NCBI GenBank assembly: GCA_964036195.1 | Contig: OZ038457.1 | Span: 5,614,635-5,678,634, forward strand | Length of the DNA: 64,000 bases | Reading direction: 5' to 3' | Source: Sphaerolaimus hirsutus | Lineage: Eukaryota; Nematoda; Chromadorea; Monhysterida; Sphaerolaimidae | Shown: piece after piece, positions 52,200-63,875 of the stretch | Position numbering within the stretch: position 1 is the first letter of the stretch | How the letters are laid out: each line of letters begins with the position of its first letter | Made by a program: the position numbers and the translations under genes | Notes under the pieces: generated by a model | The model's input: only the letters and a program-made list of their open reading frames with translations | What the model was told of the DNA's origin: nothing | Database searches by the model: none

Positions 52200-54700
52200 C
52201 TAGTTTGGAAACTCCTGTAAACTCAGCCCCTAATTTGGAAAATGGTATGAATATTTCAAAAAATCACTATCATCAATCCACAAATGCATCAATTCACAAT
52301 TTTCAATTTTTTAGCCCCAGGGGTTAGACTTAAAAAGTTATGGTAATGTAGAGTAGAAATGGAGTGCACATCTCAAATCAGTGCAATAAAAAACCCACAA
52401 ATGCATCATTTCACAAATTGAAAGTTTTTGTGCCCAGGGGTTCATTATCAGGATTTAGTAATGTGGTGTCAAAATGGAGTGCATATTTGAAATCGCTACA
52501 ATCAGAAACCCACAAACACATCATTTTATGATTTGAAAATTTTTGGCCCTGGGGGTTCATTTTCAGGGTTATGGTAATGTAGTGTCAAAATGAAGTGCAT
52601 ATTTCAAATCAAGGCAATCAAAAAGCCACAAATGCATCATTTCACAATTTCTAATTTATTAGCCCCATGGGTTCAATTTAAGGCTTACAGTAATGTAGAG
52701 TTGAAATTGAGTCATTTCAAATCAGTGCAATTAGAAACCTGCAAAATGCATCATTTCACAATAAGAAATTTTTGGGTCTAGGGGTTCAATTTCAGGGTTT
52801 TAGTAATGTAGTGTCAAAATGGAGTGCATATTTGAAATCGCTACAATCAGAAACCCACAAATGCATCATTTTATGATTTGAAAGTTTTTGGCTTAGGGGG
52901 TTTATTTTTATGGTTATGGTAATGTAGTGTGAAAATGAAGTGCATATTTCAAATAAGTGAAATCAGAAACCTGAAAATTTATGATTTCACAAATTGAAAG
53001 TTTTTGGCTCCAGAGGTTCATTTTCAGGGTTATGGTTATGTAGTTTTCAGGGTTATGTAGTGTCAAAATGGATTGCATATTTCAAATCAGTGCAATTAGA
53101 AACCCACATCAAATCATTTCACAATTTCTAATTTTTTAAGCCCTGGGCATATTTGAAATTGCTACACTCAGAAACCCACAAATCCATCATTTTATGGTTT
53201 GAAAGTTTTTGGCCCAGGGGGTTCATTTTTAGGGTTATGGTAATGTAGTGTCAAAATGAAGTGCATATTTCAAATGAGTGCTTTCAGAAACCCGAAAATG
53301 CATCATTTCTCAAATTGAAAGTATTTGGCCCCATGGGTTCATTTTTAGGGTTATGGTAATGTAGTGTCAAAATGGAGTGCATATATCAAATTGGTGCAAT
53401 CAGAGACCCAAATTTGAAATCAGTGCAATCAGAAACCCAAAAATGAATGATTTCACAAATTGAAAGTTTTTGGCTCCAGAGCTTCATTTTCAGGGTTATG
53501 GTTATGTAGTTTTCAGGGTTATGTAGTGTCAAAACAGAGTGCATATTTCAAATCAGTGCAATTAGAAACCCACATTGAATCATTTCACAATTTCTAATTT
53601 TTTAAGCCCTGGGCATATTTGAAATCGCTACACTCAGAAACCCACAAATCCATCATTTTATGGTTTGAAAGTTTTTGGCCCAGGGGGTTCATTTTAGGGT
53701 TATGGTAATGTAGTGTCAAAATGAAGTGCATATTTCAAATGAGTGCTTTCAGAAACCCGAAAATGCATCATTTCTCAAATTGAAAGTATTTGGCCCCATG
53801 GGTTCATTTTTAGGGTTATGGTAATGTAGTGTCAAAATGGAGTGCATATATCAAATTGGTGCAATCAGAGACCCAAATTTGAAATCAGTGCAATCAGAAA
53901 CCCAAAAATGAATGATTTCACAAATTGAAAGTTTTTGGCTCCAGAGGTTCATTTTCAGGGTTATGGTTATGTAGTTTTCAGGGTTATGTAGTGTCAAAAC
54001 AGAGTGCATATTTCAAATCAGTGCAATTAGAAACCCACATTGAATCATTTCACAATTTCTAATTTTTTAAGCCCTGGGCATATTTGAAATCGCTACACTC
54101 AGAAACCCACAAATCCATCATTTTATGGTTTGAAAGTTTTTGGCCCAGGGGGTTCATTTTAGGGTTATGGTTATGTAGTGTCAAAATGAAGTGCATATTT
54201 CAAATGAGTGCAATCAGAAACCCGAAAATGCATCATTTCTCAAATTGAAAGTATTTAACCCCATGGGTCCATTTTGAGGGTTATGGTAATGTAGTGTCAA
54301 AATGGAGTGCATGTATCAAATCAGTGCAATCAGAAACCCAAATTTGAAATCAGTGCAATCAGAAACCCAAAAATGCATCATTTCACAAATTGAAAGTTTT
54401 TGGCCCCAGTGGTTCATTTTCAGGGTTATGGTAATGTAGTGTCAAAATGAAGTGCATATTACAAATGAGTGCAATCAGAAACGCAAAATTGCATCATTTC
54501 ACAAATTGAAAGTTTTTGGCCCCAGTGGTTCATTTTCAGGGTTATGGTAATGTAGTGTCAAAATGGAGTGCATTATATATCAAATCAGTGTAATTAGAAA
54601 CCCACAATGCATCATTTCACAATTTGAAAGTTTTGGCCCCGGGGGCCTCACTTAAGGATTATGGTAATGTTATTGTTAACTCCGATAAACTCAGCCCCTA
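52200..54700. repeat. Satellite of roughly 110-bp units
   Basis: Unit core: CAGAAACCCACAAATGCATC, then ATTTCACAAATTGAAAG, TTTTTGGCCCCAGGGGTTC, AGGGTTATGGTAATGTAG, TGTCAAAATGGAGTGCATAT. About twenty diverged units. From 52,990 to 54,240 units are arranged in a larger block of about 480 bp repeated nearly identically. Confidence 0.88.
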
Positions 54701-55116
54701 ATTTGGCAAACACCCATCAACTCAACTCCCATAAACTCGGCCTCTAATTTGTGAACTTGTGTCAACAGCCCCTTATTTTTAAACTTCTGTCAACTCAACC
54801 CTAATTTATAAACACCCATCAACTCAACCCTGAATTGTAAACTCAGCCCCTAAAAACTCAAGTCAACCCCCTATACATGTGCAATTGCATTCTTGGGAAG
54901 CAACTTTGCCATCTACTAACCCTGTTTGTCAAGATTGTGGATCGTGTTTGTAAAGGGCATTTGTACTAATAAATAGTGACTGCATTGTGTGCAAAAACAC
55001 ACACGAATTGGGCACAATGATGCCTGTGATTGTGTGTCCTATCTTTTACATTAGGCATACCTAGCACGCAATTCTTTCACAATTGTATATGTTTTGATGG
55101 TCAAACGCACCGAGAC

Positions 55117-55254
55117 CTATTTCACATATGGCGCCTGCAGTACTGGTTAGACAATTTTCTTCCTCCAATCCTTCTCCATATTGACCCTTGATCCAAACCA
55201 AGCACGAGGCATCGGCTAATGGCTTTAGTGCACCAGCGTAACTCATTTCAGCAG
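55117..55254 (-). CDS. C-type-lectin-like exon (candidate)
   Basis: 138 nt, phase 1-1, acceptor CCTTATCTCAG and donor GTCTCG. It encodes ADASCLVWIKGQYGEGLEEE and NCLTSTAGAICEI; the C-x-n-C-x-n-C-E spacing resembles the C-terminal half of a C-type lectin fold. The same strand, phase class and extracellular-module character suggest it could be an upstream exon of the EGF-ENaC gene, but no bridging exon is seen. Confidence 0.45.
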
Positions 55255-55817
55255 CTGAGATAAGGTTTTGATTTGTAGGCAATTACTTAATGTCTTTTTA
55301 GTATGTTTTTAGCATTTTCAAAGTCTCAATTTATGTATCAAAACTCACTGTATGAGTATCAACTTTGACACTGACAAAGTAAAGTCAACGTCTGTAACCA
55401 TTAGCTAGGCGTTTTTGTAATAACAATGAACGCAAGTTATCACTTATGACTTATGAAGGGTTAAAAAATTGAAAAGATGTTGAAATTTTTTAAATTTTTT
55501 AAATTTTTTAAATTTTTAATCCGGCACGAGAAAAACACTTTGAAATCACTTTTTAGAAACATTCAAAAATTTGAAAGCGTTTGATGTTTTTATGTAAATA
55601 TTTTGTTTAAATAAAGCGTTTGAAGTTATATGTAAATATTTTGTTTAAACAAAAATTGACCCATGTATTTAGATATTTCCAAATGTTAAGTCAATGTTCA
55701 CATAATGTTACCGGAGTCATTACAATGCAACAGAATTTTCACAGCGTCCCTCCTACAAAAATTAAATACTCCTGTTCGAGTTCAACTCAGAATAACGAAC
55801 ATTAAATATTGACTTAC

Positions 55818-55848
55818 GCAAACTCCTCGCAATGTTCCATTCCACTTC
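55818..55848 (-). CDS. Possible small lectin-like exon
   Basis: 31 nt between acceptor TTATATCAG and consensus donor GTAAGT, encoding SGMEHCEEF. Its phase does not match the 55,254 exon directly, so an intermediate exon would be needed. Confidence 0.2.
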
Positions 55849-56237
55849 CTGATATAATTGTTAAAGTACTGAACGTAAAGTTTTTTTAAAAATGTATTCA
55901 TGTATCAATGTGAAGTATTTTAAATCTGCATATCCCAAGCATGAAAAAAGCGGAGTAATTTTGTTGGCTAATTGTAGTGATGGAATGGCGCCATGGCGCC
56001 ATTGGCGCTTGGCGCCATTTTCTGTGGCGCCATCTGGCGCCTGGCGCCATTAATTTGAATGGCGCCATGGCGCCCTTGGCGCTTGGCGCCAATTTGGCGC
56101 CCGGCGCTATTGTTTTGAATGGCGCCAAGATGCCGGGATGAACGGTTATAATTTTCCATATTCAATTGTCAAATTCACTTATTAATCTGCTGAATAATAC
56201 CATTTATGCTGTATTTAACACATTCACCTTTGTATTG

Positions 56238-57026
56238 CAGAGTTGCGAAAGTGTATTTACACTTACCCGAAATACCTGGGTAAATGGGTATTTATATTTA
56301 CACTTACACTTACACTTTGATAAAATACCCATACACTTTTTTTACACTTTCCTGAGCAAAATACCCGCAAAAATGTATTTTTTTCTTTAAGATGGCCCTG
56401 TTTTATGCTTTTGAGAAAGCATAAAATAGCGTCATGTACAAAAAATAACTGCACAGTGCACACATGCAGTTATGCATTGAATGTACAAAATATGGCAAAT
56501 GTACCAACTGGCCTTTGATCTCCAACCTTTGATCAGTACTCATGGTATTCAACAGTTTCATCATATGTACTTTTGTAAAAAGGACAAGATCAATGGAAAT
56601 TCACCAGCTGGACACAAAGTCAACTGGCTTTTGAATTGACATTTGCTGCATGTCCAATCTTGCATTGAAGCAGTGTGTGTCGCATTGCTTAATCAGTAAA
56701 TATCAACACTGAAAAAGTGCCATTATTAGTGAACTTCATACCACTACAGTATTTGCTACAGTCTGAAATGTTTCATAAAAGGCAGTGAAATGTGAAATGA
56801 TGTATAAAAATTACAAATATATTGATCTAAAGGTGAAAACAGTGGTGTATTCTAATGATCAACAGTGAGAGCTCTTTCAAAAATTTTTTTTACACTTACA
56901 CTTTTTTTACACTTTCCTAGGTATTTTTAAAATACCTTACACTTTTGGTATCCATACTCAAAATTTGGAAAGTGTATTTACACTTACACTTACACTTTCA
57001 AAAATACTGGTATTTTAACAACTCTG
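56238..57026. mobile_element. CAGAGTTG-family hAT-like MITE, copy V2 (AAGTGTAAG type)
   Basis: Ends CAGAGTTGCGAAAGTG and TTTTAACAACTCTG; 8-bp duplication TTGTATTG at 56,230-56,237 and 57,027-57,034. Closely related to V1 in inverse orientation. Nested in N4. Confidence 0.93.
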
Positions 57027-57298
57027 TTGTATTGTAATTTTGCAAGCATTTCAAGCATTGCAAGTTTGGGTTTTTGTTGGTGGTTTTATAACACATAAAT
57101 TGCGAATCTTCAAATATGACCCACAATTAGAAAAATGTCCATCTAAAATAATTTTCTTCCAGCGCTTACATCATTGATTACCTAATTACTGTAAGAGCGT
57201 TTTTACGATGGGAAAAACACCACCCCACAAAATTTAAGACAGCCAAATGCAATAATAATTCACAGAATGTAAACTGCTACGTATTTTGTAAATTAAAT

Positions 57299-57502
57299 TT
57301 GATTAAACCTTGTCAGACATTTCGGCGGTTTTTCGACGACTACGGGGCCTGCGCGGCATGCGCGGCCACGCAGTGGGCTGCGCGGTACCCTGGCAGAGCA
57401 CTGCATCGCAAGATCAACGCCGCTACACTGGCAGACCGAGTTCGCCATGTTTATAGTGGTTGTAGTGCTCTGCACAATTTTGTTCCCTTACCCCCCAATT
57501 AA
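57299..57502 (+). pseudogene. DUF4817-like helix-turn-helix fragment
   Basis: A 67-residue frame contains FFDDYGACAACAATQWAARY then PGRALHRKINAATLADRVRH, resembling the Y-G-x(8)-A-x-x-x-Y-x-x-R-(Y/F)-P pattern of the DUF4817 DNA-binding domain found in invertebrate mobile genes. It is GC-rich against its neighbours and lies inside N4. No downstream catalytic domain is visible. The opposite strand also has an open frame, so the call is tentative. Confidence 0.35.
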
Positions 57503-58000
57503 ATACTATTTTTGTGCGCTAAATCTATTTAAGTAAAGTTAGCTAAGTTATGTCTAGCTTAAGTGTAACTACATTCCACGTGGCTTAAGGTGAGAGGGGA
57601 ATTTCACATTTTTCACTTTGAAATGCCGCGGCGCGGCGTGTGGCCGCCTTTGAGTTCGCCGGCAGACTGTTGTGACTTTCTGGGCAGTCTAAAGCACATT
57701 CCACCCTTTACTTATCTTTGGGCAGAGGCGGAGACTGACGACTGATAGGTAGGTGGCGACCGGAAGCTAGGAACAATGAATTTCACTCCAAAAAATACCA
57801 AAATAAATACTGTTCTGCGTTCCTCCCCATGTTGACTAGACTGTCGTGTGTCATCTAGTACCGGTGGGTGGTAGGAACAGCTTCTGATAACGCCCCAAGT
57901 GACAAGTCGCAGTCTAAAAAATACTTTTCCGCTGCCCCAGCATAAATATCCCATCGCACTCGGAAGGGTGTGGCCATCGGGCTGAAACCTTTCTCACGGG
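57503..58000. other. GC-richer segment of N4, nothing recognised
   Basis: It contains GCCGCGGCGCGGCG and other CpG-rich patches unlike the surrounding AT-rich sequence. No supported gene. Confidence 0.4.
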
Positions 58001-59020
58001 CAGGGTTGGCAAAATCTCAGAAAAAAATAAAAATAAAATAAAAATAAAATGGAAATTTGAGAATAAAATAAAATGGAAAATTTCAAAATAAAAATAAAAA
58101 TTGTATAAAAATTCGAATTTTTGTAAATTTTTTGTAAAATTGTATACAAATTCATATTTTTGTAAAAATTGTATAAAAATTCATAATTTTTGTAAAAATT
58201 TTCTTTTCTTGCTTATGGTTCAACATGTTTATCCATGGAGCTGGATCAGTCCCAAGCCCTATAAAGTGTCAAATGTCATATGAAATGTCATGCAAAGCAT
58301 CAATTGTCATGACAAATGTTAAGTAAAGTGTCAATTGTCATGACAAATAACAATTAAAGTGGCAACTGTCAAGCAAATTGTATTCAAATCTTGTTTTGTA
58401 TCCAAATCTTGTTGTTGGTTTTGTATCCAAATCTTATGTCAACATTCGGATACAACAAATAAGATCTGGATACAAAAACATAAGATTTGGATACAAAAAC
58501 ACAAGACTCGGATACACAATTGACACTGCATGACATTTATCATGACAATTGACACTTTGTTTGACATTTGAGATGTCAACTGACTCTTTACTTTACATTC
58601 ATCATGACAATTGACACTTTGCATTACATTTTACAAATGTCCCCGCACACTCCAGTACTCCTACTGAAAATGCAAACCATTATTATCAATAATTGTTAAT
58701 TTACACTTGCTACCTATTGCATGCAACTACCTACTGCATGTAAGTTCTGCAAAGTAATGGAAAGATTTGTCACCCGTTTTTCATGTTTAGGTCTAATTAT
58801 AAAGTTTTTCTGGCCTTGCATGCAAGATTCGGATTTTTTGTAAAATTTCTGTACATTTTTGTAAAATTTTTGTAAAATGGTTCCATTTTATTATTTTATT
58901 ATGATTTTGGAATAAAATAAAATAAAATAAAATGAAACAAGAATAAAATACAAATAAAATACATTTTTATACAATTTTTATACAATTTGTATACAAATGA
59001 TTTTTATAAAACCAACCCTG
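58001..59020. mobile_element. AAAATAAAAT-rich hAT-like MITE U
   Basis: Ends CAGGGTTGGCAAAATC and ATAAAACCAACCCTG; 8-bp duplication CTCACGGG at 57,993-58,000 and 59,021-59,028. Arms are AAAATAAAAT and TTTTGTAAAATT units. A degraded introner-family copy is nested at about 58,250-58,640. Confidence 0.92.
58250..58640. mobile_element. Degraded introner-family copy nested in U
   Basis: Starts CAGTCCCAAGCCCTATAAAG and shows AAGTGTCAATTGTCATGACA and TTGTATCCAAATCTT units in inverted array. The right end is diverged. Confidence 0.65.
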
Positions 59021-59028
59021 CTCACGGG

Positions 59029-60184
59029 CGCTAGCTGGCCGGATAGTCACAATAGTGGGTCGCGGGGTTGGAGGTGATAAGCATTTCGCGCCCGCAGGCA
59101 TTTTGCTAGCTACCGTAACTTATGAATACAAAGCCCCCACACAGAGTTTCCATGTGACATGTAGAAATTATTGTACATTTTGTTTCACGCCAGTGTCTTT
59201 CATTCCCACGAGCTTAATTAATTGCCTTGTATTTTAATTAATTAACATTAGTTGTAAGCTTGTATTAATTGTCTAATTACTGTTAGCTTGATTCTCTGTA
59301 TTAGTTTATGACGCCGTAATTGCCTTTGTCCATATTTTGTTCATTCCACCTGTTTTAAATATGCGTTGCACTGCGTTGTTACCTGTTCTAGATTATGTTG
59401 GATTAAGTAGGGATTTGTAGGTAATTATGGAAGTAGATATCTGCTATTTTAAGTGATGTAGTAAATTGTACATTAAGCCCCATGTCGCATGAAGCCTTTT
59501 TAATTGTCGTTATTAGCTGTTCTTAATTGGTACCGCCTCTTTCATTAGCTTAATTAGTGCTCTTTTCATAGGTAGCTATATGTCAAGATTTTACTAAGTA
59601 TTCACATCAGAGCTTATGTGATTTGATAGTGATTATGTACCTACGTAACATTATGCCTTTTTAGCTTTTTATTCCTGTCAATTATGGTAGTTTCAATTGC
59701 CTTATAAGTAGCTGAAATTGTTATTTTTCACCCAATTCTTCGATTCGACGAAAATTGATTTTGCTTCTACTCTGCCGCTACTGTTCTTCCATCGCCCTAA
59801 AAAATAAACTCTCTTCTCAACCCAACTTGGACCCCCTTTGTATTAGCACTAAGTACTAACTGTTTTCCCTAAGTTAGCTAATTAACAACTGCTCTAATTA
59901 CCGCACTGCTTGTGCTAAGTGTAGGTGCTGTGCGTTCTGTGGGAAACGGAACAGGGTGAGCCACCGAGTGGTTCACTGCACGTTCTGAAAAACCTACCGT
60001 CTTCGGACACGTTTCCTTAAAATTTACACACACATTTATAATCTGGACCTCCGGGCCCAGTGCAGTGCACTGCAGCGGCAAGCGGCCGGTGAAGTGGAGG
60101 TAGAGGGAAAAAGTGTGGTAAAAACGCTCTGAATCGTGTAGACAAAAAACAGCTGAATACACGGATTCATGACATTACAATGCA
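59029..60184. other. Interior of N4 without recognised genes
   Basis: AT-rich at first, with a 94-codon minus-strand frame at 59,878-60,162 that resembles nothing I know. AATAAACTCTCTTCTC near 59,807 could be a polyadenylation region. Confidence 0.4.
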
Positions 60185-60978
60185 CCGTATTTCCTTGAAA
60201 TAGCCTCAGGGCGGGGGTTTATTATTTCTCCAGCTTGCTCAGACCTGGGGCTAATTTAAGGGGGTTTTATCCTAGGAAAAACGGTTGACCTCTTTGAGGG
60301 TGAACTATTCAAAGGGGGGGGGGATGGTTGATTGTTCAAGCAAATAAAATATGTCTTATAGACACTTATGTATCTGTTTTATTGTTGAATTTTTCTGCAT
60401 CTGACCACATAATATGAGTACCGTAAATGCTCTATTAGGACGACACCCCTCCAATAAAGCGACCTCTCCAATAGTACGACCACCTTTGGCACGTTGTGTA
60501 AGTATAAAGCGACCCTCTCCAATAATCCGACCCCCTCCAATAATCCGACCCCCAAATAAAAATTAAAAAAAAGAAAAACGATGTCACAATAGTCGGACGC
60601 CGCTAATTGATATCGTTGAACCCGAATATTAAGTATTTTGAGAATTTTGTGGCTTTGATGTGATTACCTATTTCTTTACGGTGCCATGCTCATACACGTT
60701 AAATGAAAAGTTGAGTTGTTGAGTTTTTGAAAAATACAATACAACCCTCTCCAATAAAGCGACCTCTCCAATAATGCGACCCCCAAAAATGTGCTGAAAA
60801 CAATAAACCGACCGTCGCCTTATTGGAGCATTTACGGTATGTTTACAAGCAATGAATTGTGAAATAATAGACCAGTTCTGGCGAAATAATAGACCCCTCA
60901 TATATGCCCCCTTGAATACACCCTCAAAATTGACTGTCGGAATCATAACCCCCCTGCGGGTATTCCAAGGAACTATGG
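60185..60978. repeat. CCGTATTTCC element with nested CCGTAAATGC element
   Basis: Outer ends CCGTATTTCCTTGAAATAG and CTATTCCAAGG-like inverse near 60,978, diverged. The inner element (60,421-60,837) has ends CCGTAAATGCTCTATTAGG and inverse flanked by TA, with CTCCAATAAAGCGACC units. Confidence 0.68.
60421..60837. repeat. TA-inserted CCGTAAATGCTC element (CCAATAAAGCGACC type)
   Basis: Ends CCGTAAATGCTCTATTAGG and TTATTGGAGCATTTACGG flanked by TA; units CTCCAATAATCCGACCCC and variants in both arms. Confidence 0.78.
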
Positions 60979-61283
60979 TAAATAATATTGATGATAAGAT
61001 GACTTTTGTTGCCCGTGTCACCATCAGAAAAGTGGTATAGCATTTTCTGCTATAACTTGCTTCCGTGATGATATACAGGCTGAAATAGGGAAAATAATTC
61101 TTGGCGCCATTGTTTCTGGCGCCCTTTGGCGCCCGGCGCCATTTTTTCAGATGGCGCCATGGCGCCATTGGCGCCTGGCGCAATTTTCTCTGGCGCCCTT
61201 TGGCGCCCGGCGCCAATTTTTTGAATGGCGCCATGGCGCCATTGGCGCCTGGCGCCATTTTTCCTGGCGCTTTTCCATCAATA

Positions 61284-62387
61284 GCTAATTGTGAAGGAAA
61301 ATTTCACAATTTTTCCCCAGTATACAACAAATCAGCATTAAAAAATGTTTTATATACTGTATTTCAAAATCAAATCAGCATCTAAATCAAATACTTCTGG
61401 TGTAATGCTGTGATTACAGCTCGGGCATAAAATTGACTGGGCGTAAAATTGATTTTGGGTGTAAAATTAATTACAGATGAATGGATAAAGATACAACATT
61501 GTTATTTCAGTCAAAGAAAGCTTAGATGCAGACGTTTCTTGTGTCCAAAGCTCATGAGTTTATTTTAACTGTACTTGGAGTGATGAATTTTAGCACAATC
61601 TTGTCAATTATGCACTGTAAGTGGCATAAAATTAGGGCGTAAAATTAAAAAAATTTGCGCCAAAATTCATAACTTCTAGTGCAATTAAAATAAACTGATG
61701 AGCTTTGGACACAAGCAACATCTGCATGTGCGCTTTCTTTGACTGAAATTACAATGCCATATCTTTATCCATTCACCTGAAATAAAATTTTACGCCCAAA
61801 AATCAATTTTACGCTGGTCAATTTTACGCCCGAGCTGTAATCGCAGCATAAATAATGCACCAGGGCAACTCGTCTCAAAGAACATCTCACACTGTAGAAT
61901 GATCATTTGTACATGGGTGGGGGATGTTCATTGCGGAGATGTTCATCAGTACCCTCCCACTTGAAGTGGCACTTGTGTTCAGAGATTTGTGGGTTGTGGG
62001 ATTATTGCTGAAGTTCATCAAAAGCATTTCGACTTTACCAATCATAGTTTTGCAACACATAGTAAGGTTCGTTGAAGATTTCATTTTTGATGATGAATTG
62101 GAAATTGAGTTGTGAAGCATCATTTTTAAAAGTGAAATATTTTGTAAAGCAATGTTTTGAAAAGTGAACAAATTTTTTTACATTTGCATATGATAATTGA
62201 TACATAAATTATACAAAAGTTGATCAGTCAGTTAAGTATCTATCGGTATTGAACAAAACATAAATAGTATTTATAGCACCCTGTGATTAGCATTGCACCA
62301 GGGTGCTATAAATGGCACCTGAAAAGTATTTGAAAAGTTCTCCAATTTTGTAAAGCACTGGGGGTGCTTTGATTGGAGAAATACAGT
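61284..62387. other. Host interval with one palindromic repeat and unassigned frames
   Basis: 61,411-61,860 is an inverted repeat with GGGCGTAAAATTGA units. 61,887-62,171 is open on both strands (94 codons minus, 63 codons plus) without recognisable domains or splice-bounded segments. Confidence 0.45.
61411..61860. repeat. Palindromic element (GGCGTAAAATTGA type)
   Basis: Arms CAGCTCGGGCATAAAATTGA and TCAATTTTACGCCCGAGCTG are inverse; inside, further arms share GAATGGATAAAGATA and CAAAGCTCATGAGTTTATTT. Confidence 0.8.
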
Positions 62388-63438
62388 AAAGTCAGCGGAC
62401 ATTTCATCCTACAAAATCGGAGAGTTAGAATTCGCTCGTGAATAGAGCGAACAACGAAACTTGTGTCCCACGCGGACGCTAGAAATTGAAAAAGAAAATC
62501 ATTTTACAAGAAAAATGGACGTTTCGCTGCGTCCGTGCGTGCCACGCCCTAGTTACCGTATTTCCTCGAAATACCCCCGGGGGGTTTATTGTTTCAGAGT
62601 GAGAATTTTGAGGGGGGGTTAAACGAGGGGGGGGGGGGTATTTCGAGGGGGGGGTTTATTATTTCGCCAGAAATTTTTTGAAATCCCAGTACTAAAATGT
62701 AGTCTGAAACGTACGCAGACGTCGAAAAATGCAACAAAAATCGCCATTTATAAGACTCTAAAGACATTTATAAGTGTGTAGACGTACAAACACTGTTCTC
62801 ACATAACAGAGTCATCGTTTTTAACGTGTATTCTGCATTGTCGGGATGACAAACCACAGCCTTTGTCATTTACGTTCTCTATACACTAAATTTGGGGGGG
62901 GGTATTTCGAGGGGGGGGGGGTTTATAAGTTCATAGTGTCCATTTTGAGGGGGGGTATTTCGAGGGGGGGGTATTTCGAGGGGGGGGGGTATTTCGAGGA
63001 AATACGGTATCTACATTTTCAACGTTGCTCGTAAAGAATTTGACCGTTCAAACTACCGTTTTTGTTTTTATTTTATTTCTCATTCATTGGCTCCGTTCCA
63101 ATGGAAGGGAACTTGGCAGCCGGCCAAAATTTCGAAATCCGCTATTAATATGAATAAAATAGGCTCACAATAGCTATACAACCATGTATATAAACAAAAA
63201 TAGCGATTATAAGGTGGAAATTGGCAAAGCGAAGCAAATTTTAACGATTTTTGGCTAACTATCAGTTTTCACTCTCATTTGTATAATACGCAACTGGTAA
63301 CTGGGATAAGGGCCAAGTTTTCATACTAGACCCGATCTATTCCAATCGTTAAAATATTGCGTCACAATACCTAATGCCGTCATGCACTCTCCACTGGATT
63401 GACGCAAATGTTTGTAGGGCGATACGTCTGCCGACTTT
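62388..63438. repeat. Inverted-repeat element with AAAGTCAGCGGAC ends (copy 2), with nested TA element
   Basis: The inverse-orientation relative of 14,757-15,376. It is interrupted at a TA by the element at 62,556-63,007, so the earlier copy shows the original site CCTAGTTATCTAC. Confidence 0.82.
62556..63007. mobile_element. TA-inserted CCGTATTTCC element with verified TA duplication
   Basis: 452 bp, ends CCGTATTTCCTCGAAATACC and inverse. Comparison with the unfilled relative at 15,200-15,215 shows that only the dinucleotide TA was duplicated, as in Tc1/mariner-type insertion. Confidence 0.9.
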
Positions 63439-63875
63439 AGTCAAATACTCCCAGAATTTATATGTTAAAGCGAGCATAGGTTGGCACTAAAAATATTTTT
63501 TTCAGAGGAAATAAACGTACCTATTTGCTTAGTATTTACTTGACTACCTATACATATTTTTGGGTAAAAGTAAACAGGTATATTTTAACAACTGTGCCGT
63601 ATATGGGCAGTCGACGCCATTGTAATGTGTGAAATTGTAGACTCCACTTCCGGCCGCCCCACGTCCATCGACACGATATTTAAATGCCTGTTGGTTAAAT
63701 GATTTCGTCAAAAATGTCCTGAATTTTTCCTGTTAGATGAGTACAAAGGCACTAGAAGTAAATTCATATACGAACTCTCTGACTGGAGTTTATGTGGGTT
63801 TAAAGAGATAAAATTTGTCTATTCTCAACAGTATTTAGCATTGAAAATTTTTGTGTTTTTGAGAAAATATAAATA
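63439..63875. other. Interval with a CAGAGTTG-family fragment
   Basis: 63,490-63,595 ends TTTTAACAACTGTG with AACGTACC units and is a truncated family member. Nothing else recognised. Confidence 0.4.

Larger units (their letters stand above)
55975..61283. mobile_element. GGCGCC-array hAT-like element, 5.3-kb copy N4 with nested insertions
   Basis: Ends TAGTGATGGAATGGCGCC and GGCGCTTTTCCATCAATA; 8-bp duplication GCTAATTG at 55,967-55,974 and 61,284-61,291. Segments next to both arrays resemble the N1/N2 core. The extra length is made of V2 (56,238-57,026), U (58,001-59,020), TA elements (60,185-60,978), and a GC-richer stretch with a DUF4817-like frame. Confidence 0.9.

Noticed and set aside
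59878-60162. 94-codon minus-strand frame
   Set aside because: It lies within element N4 and has no recognisable domain or related copy in the window.
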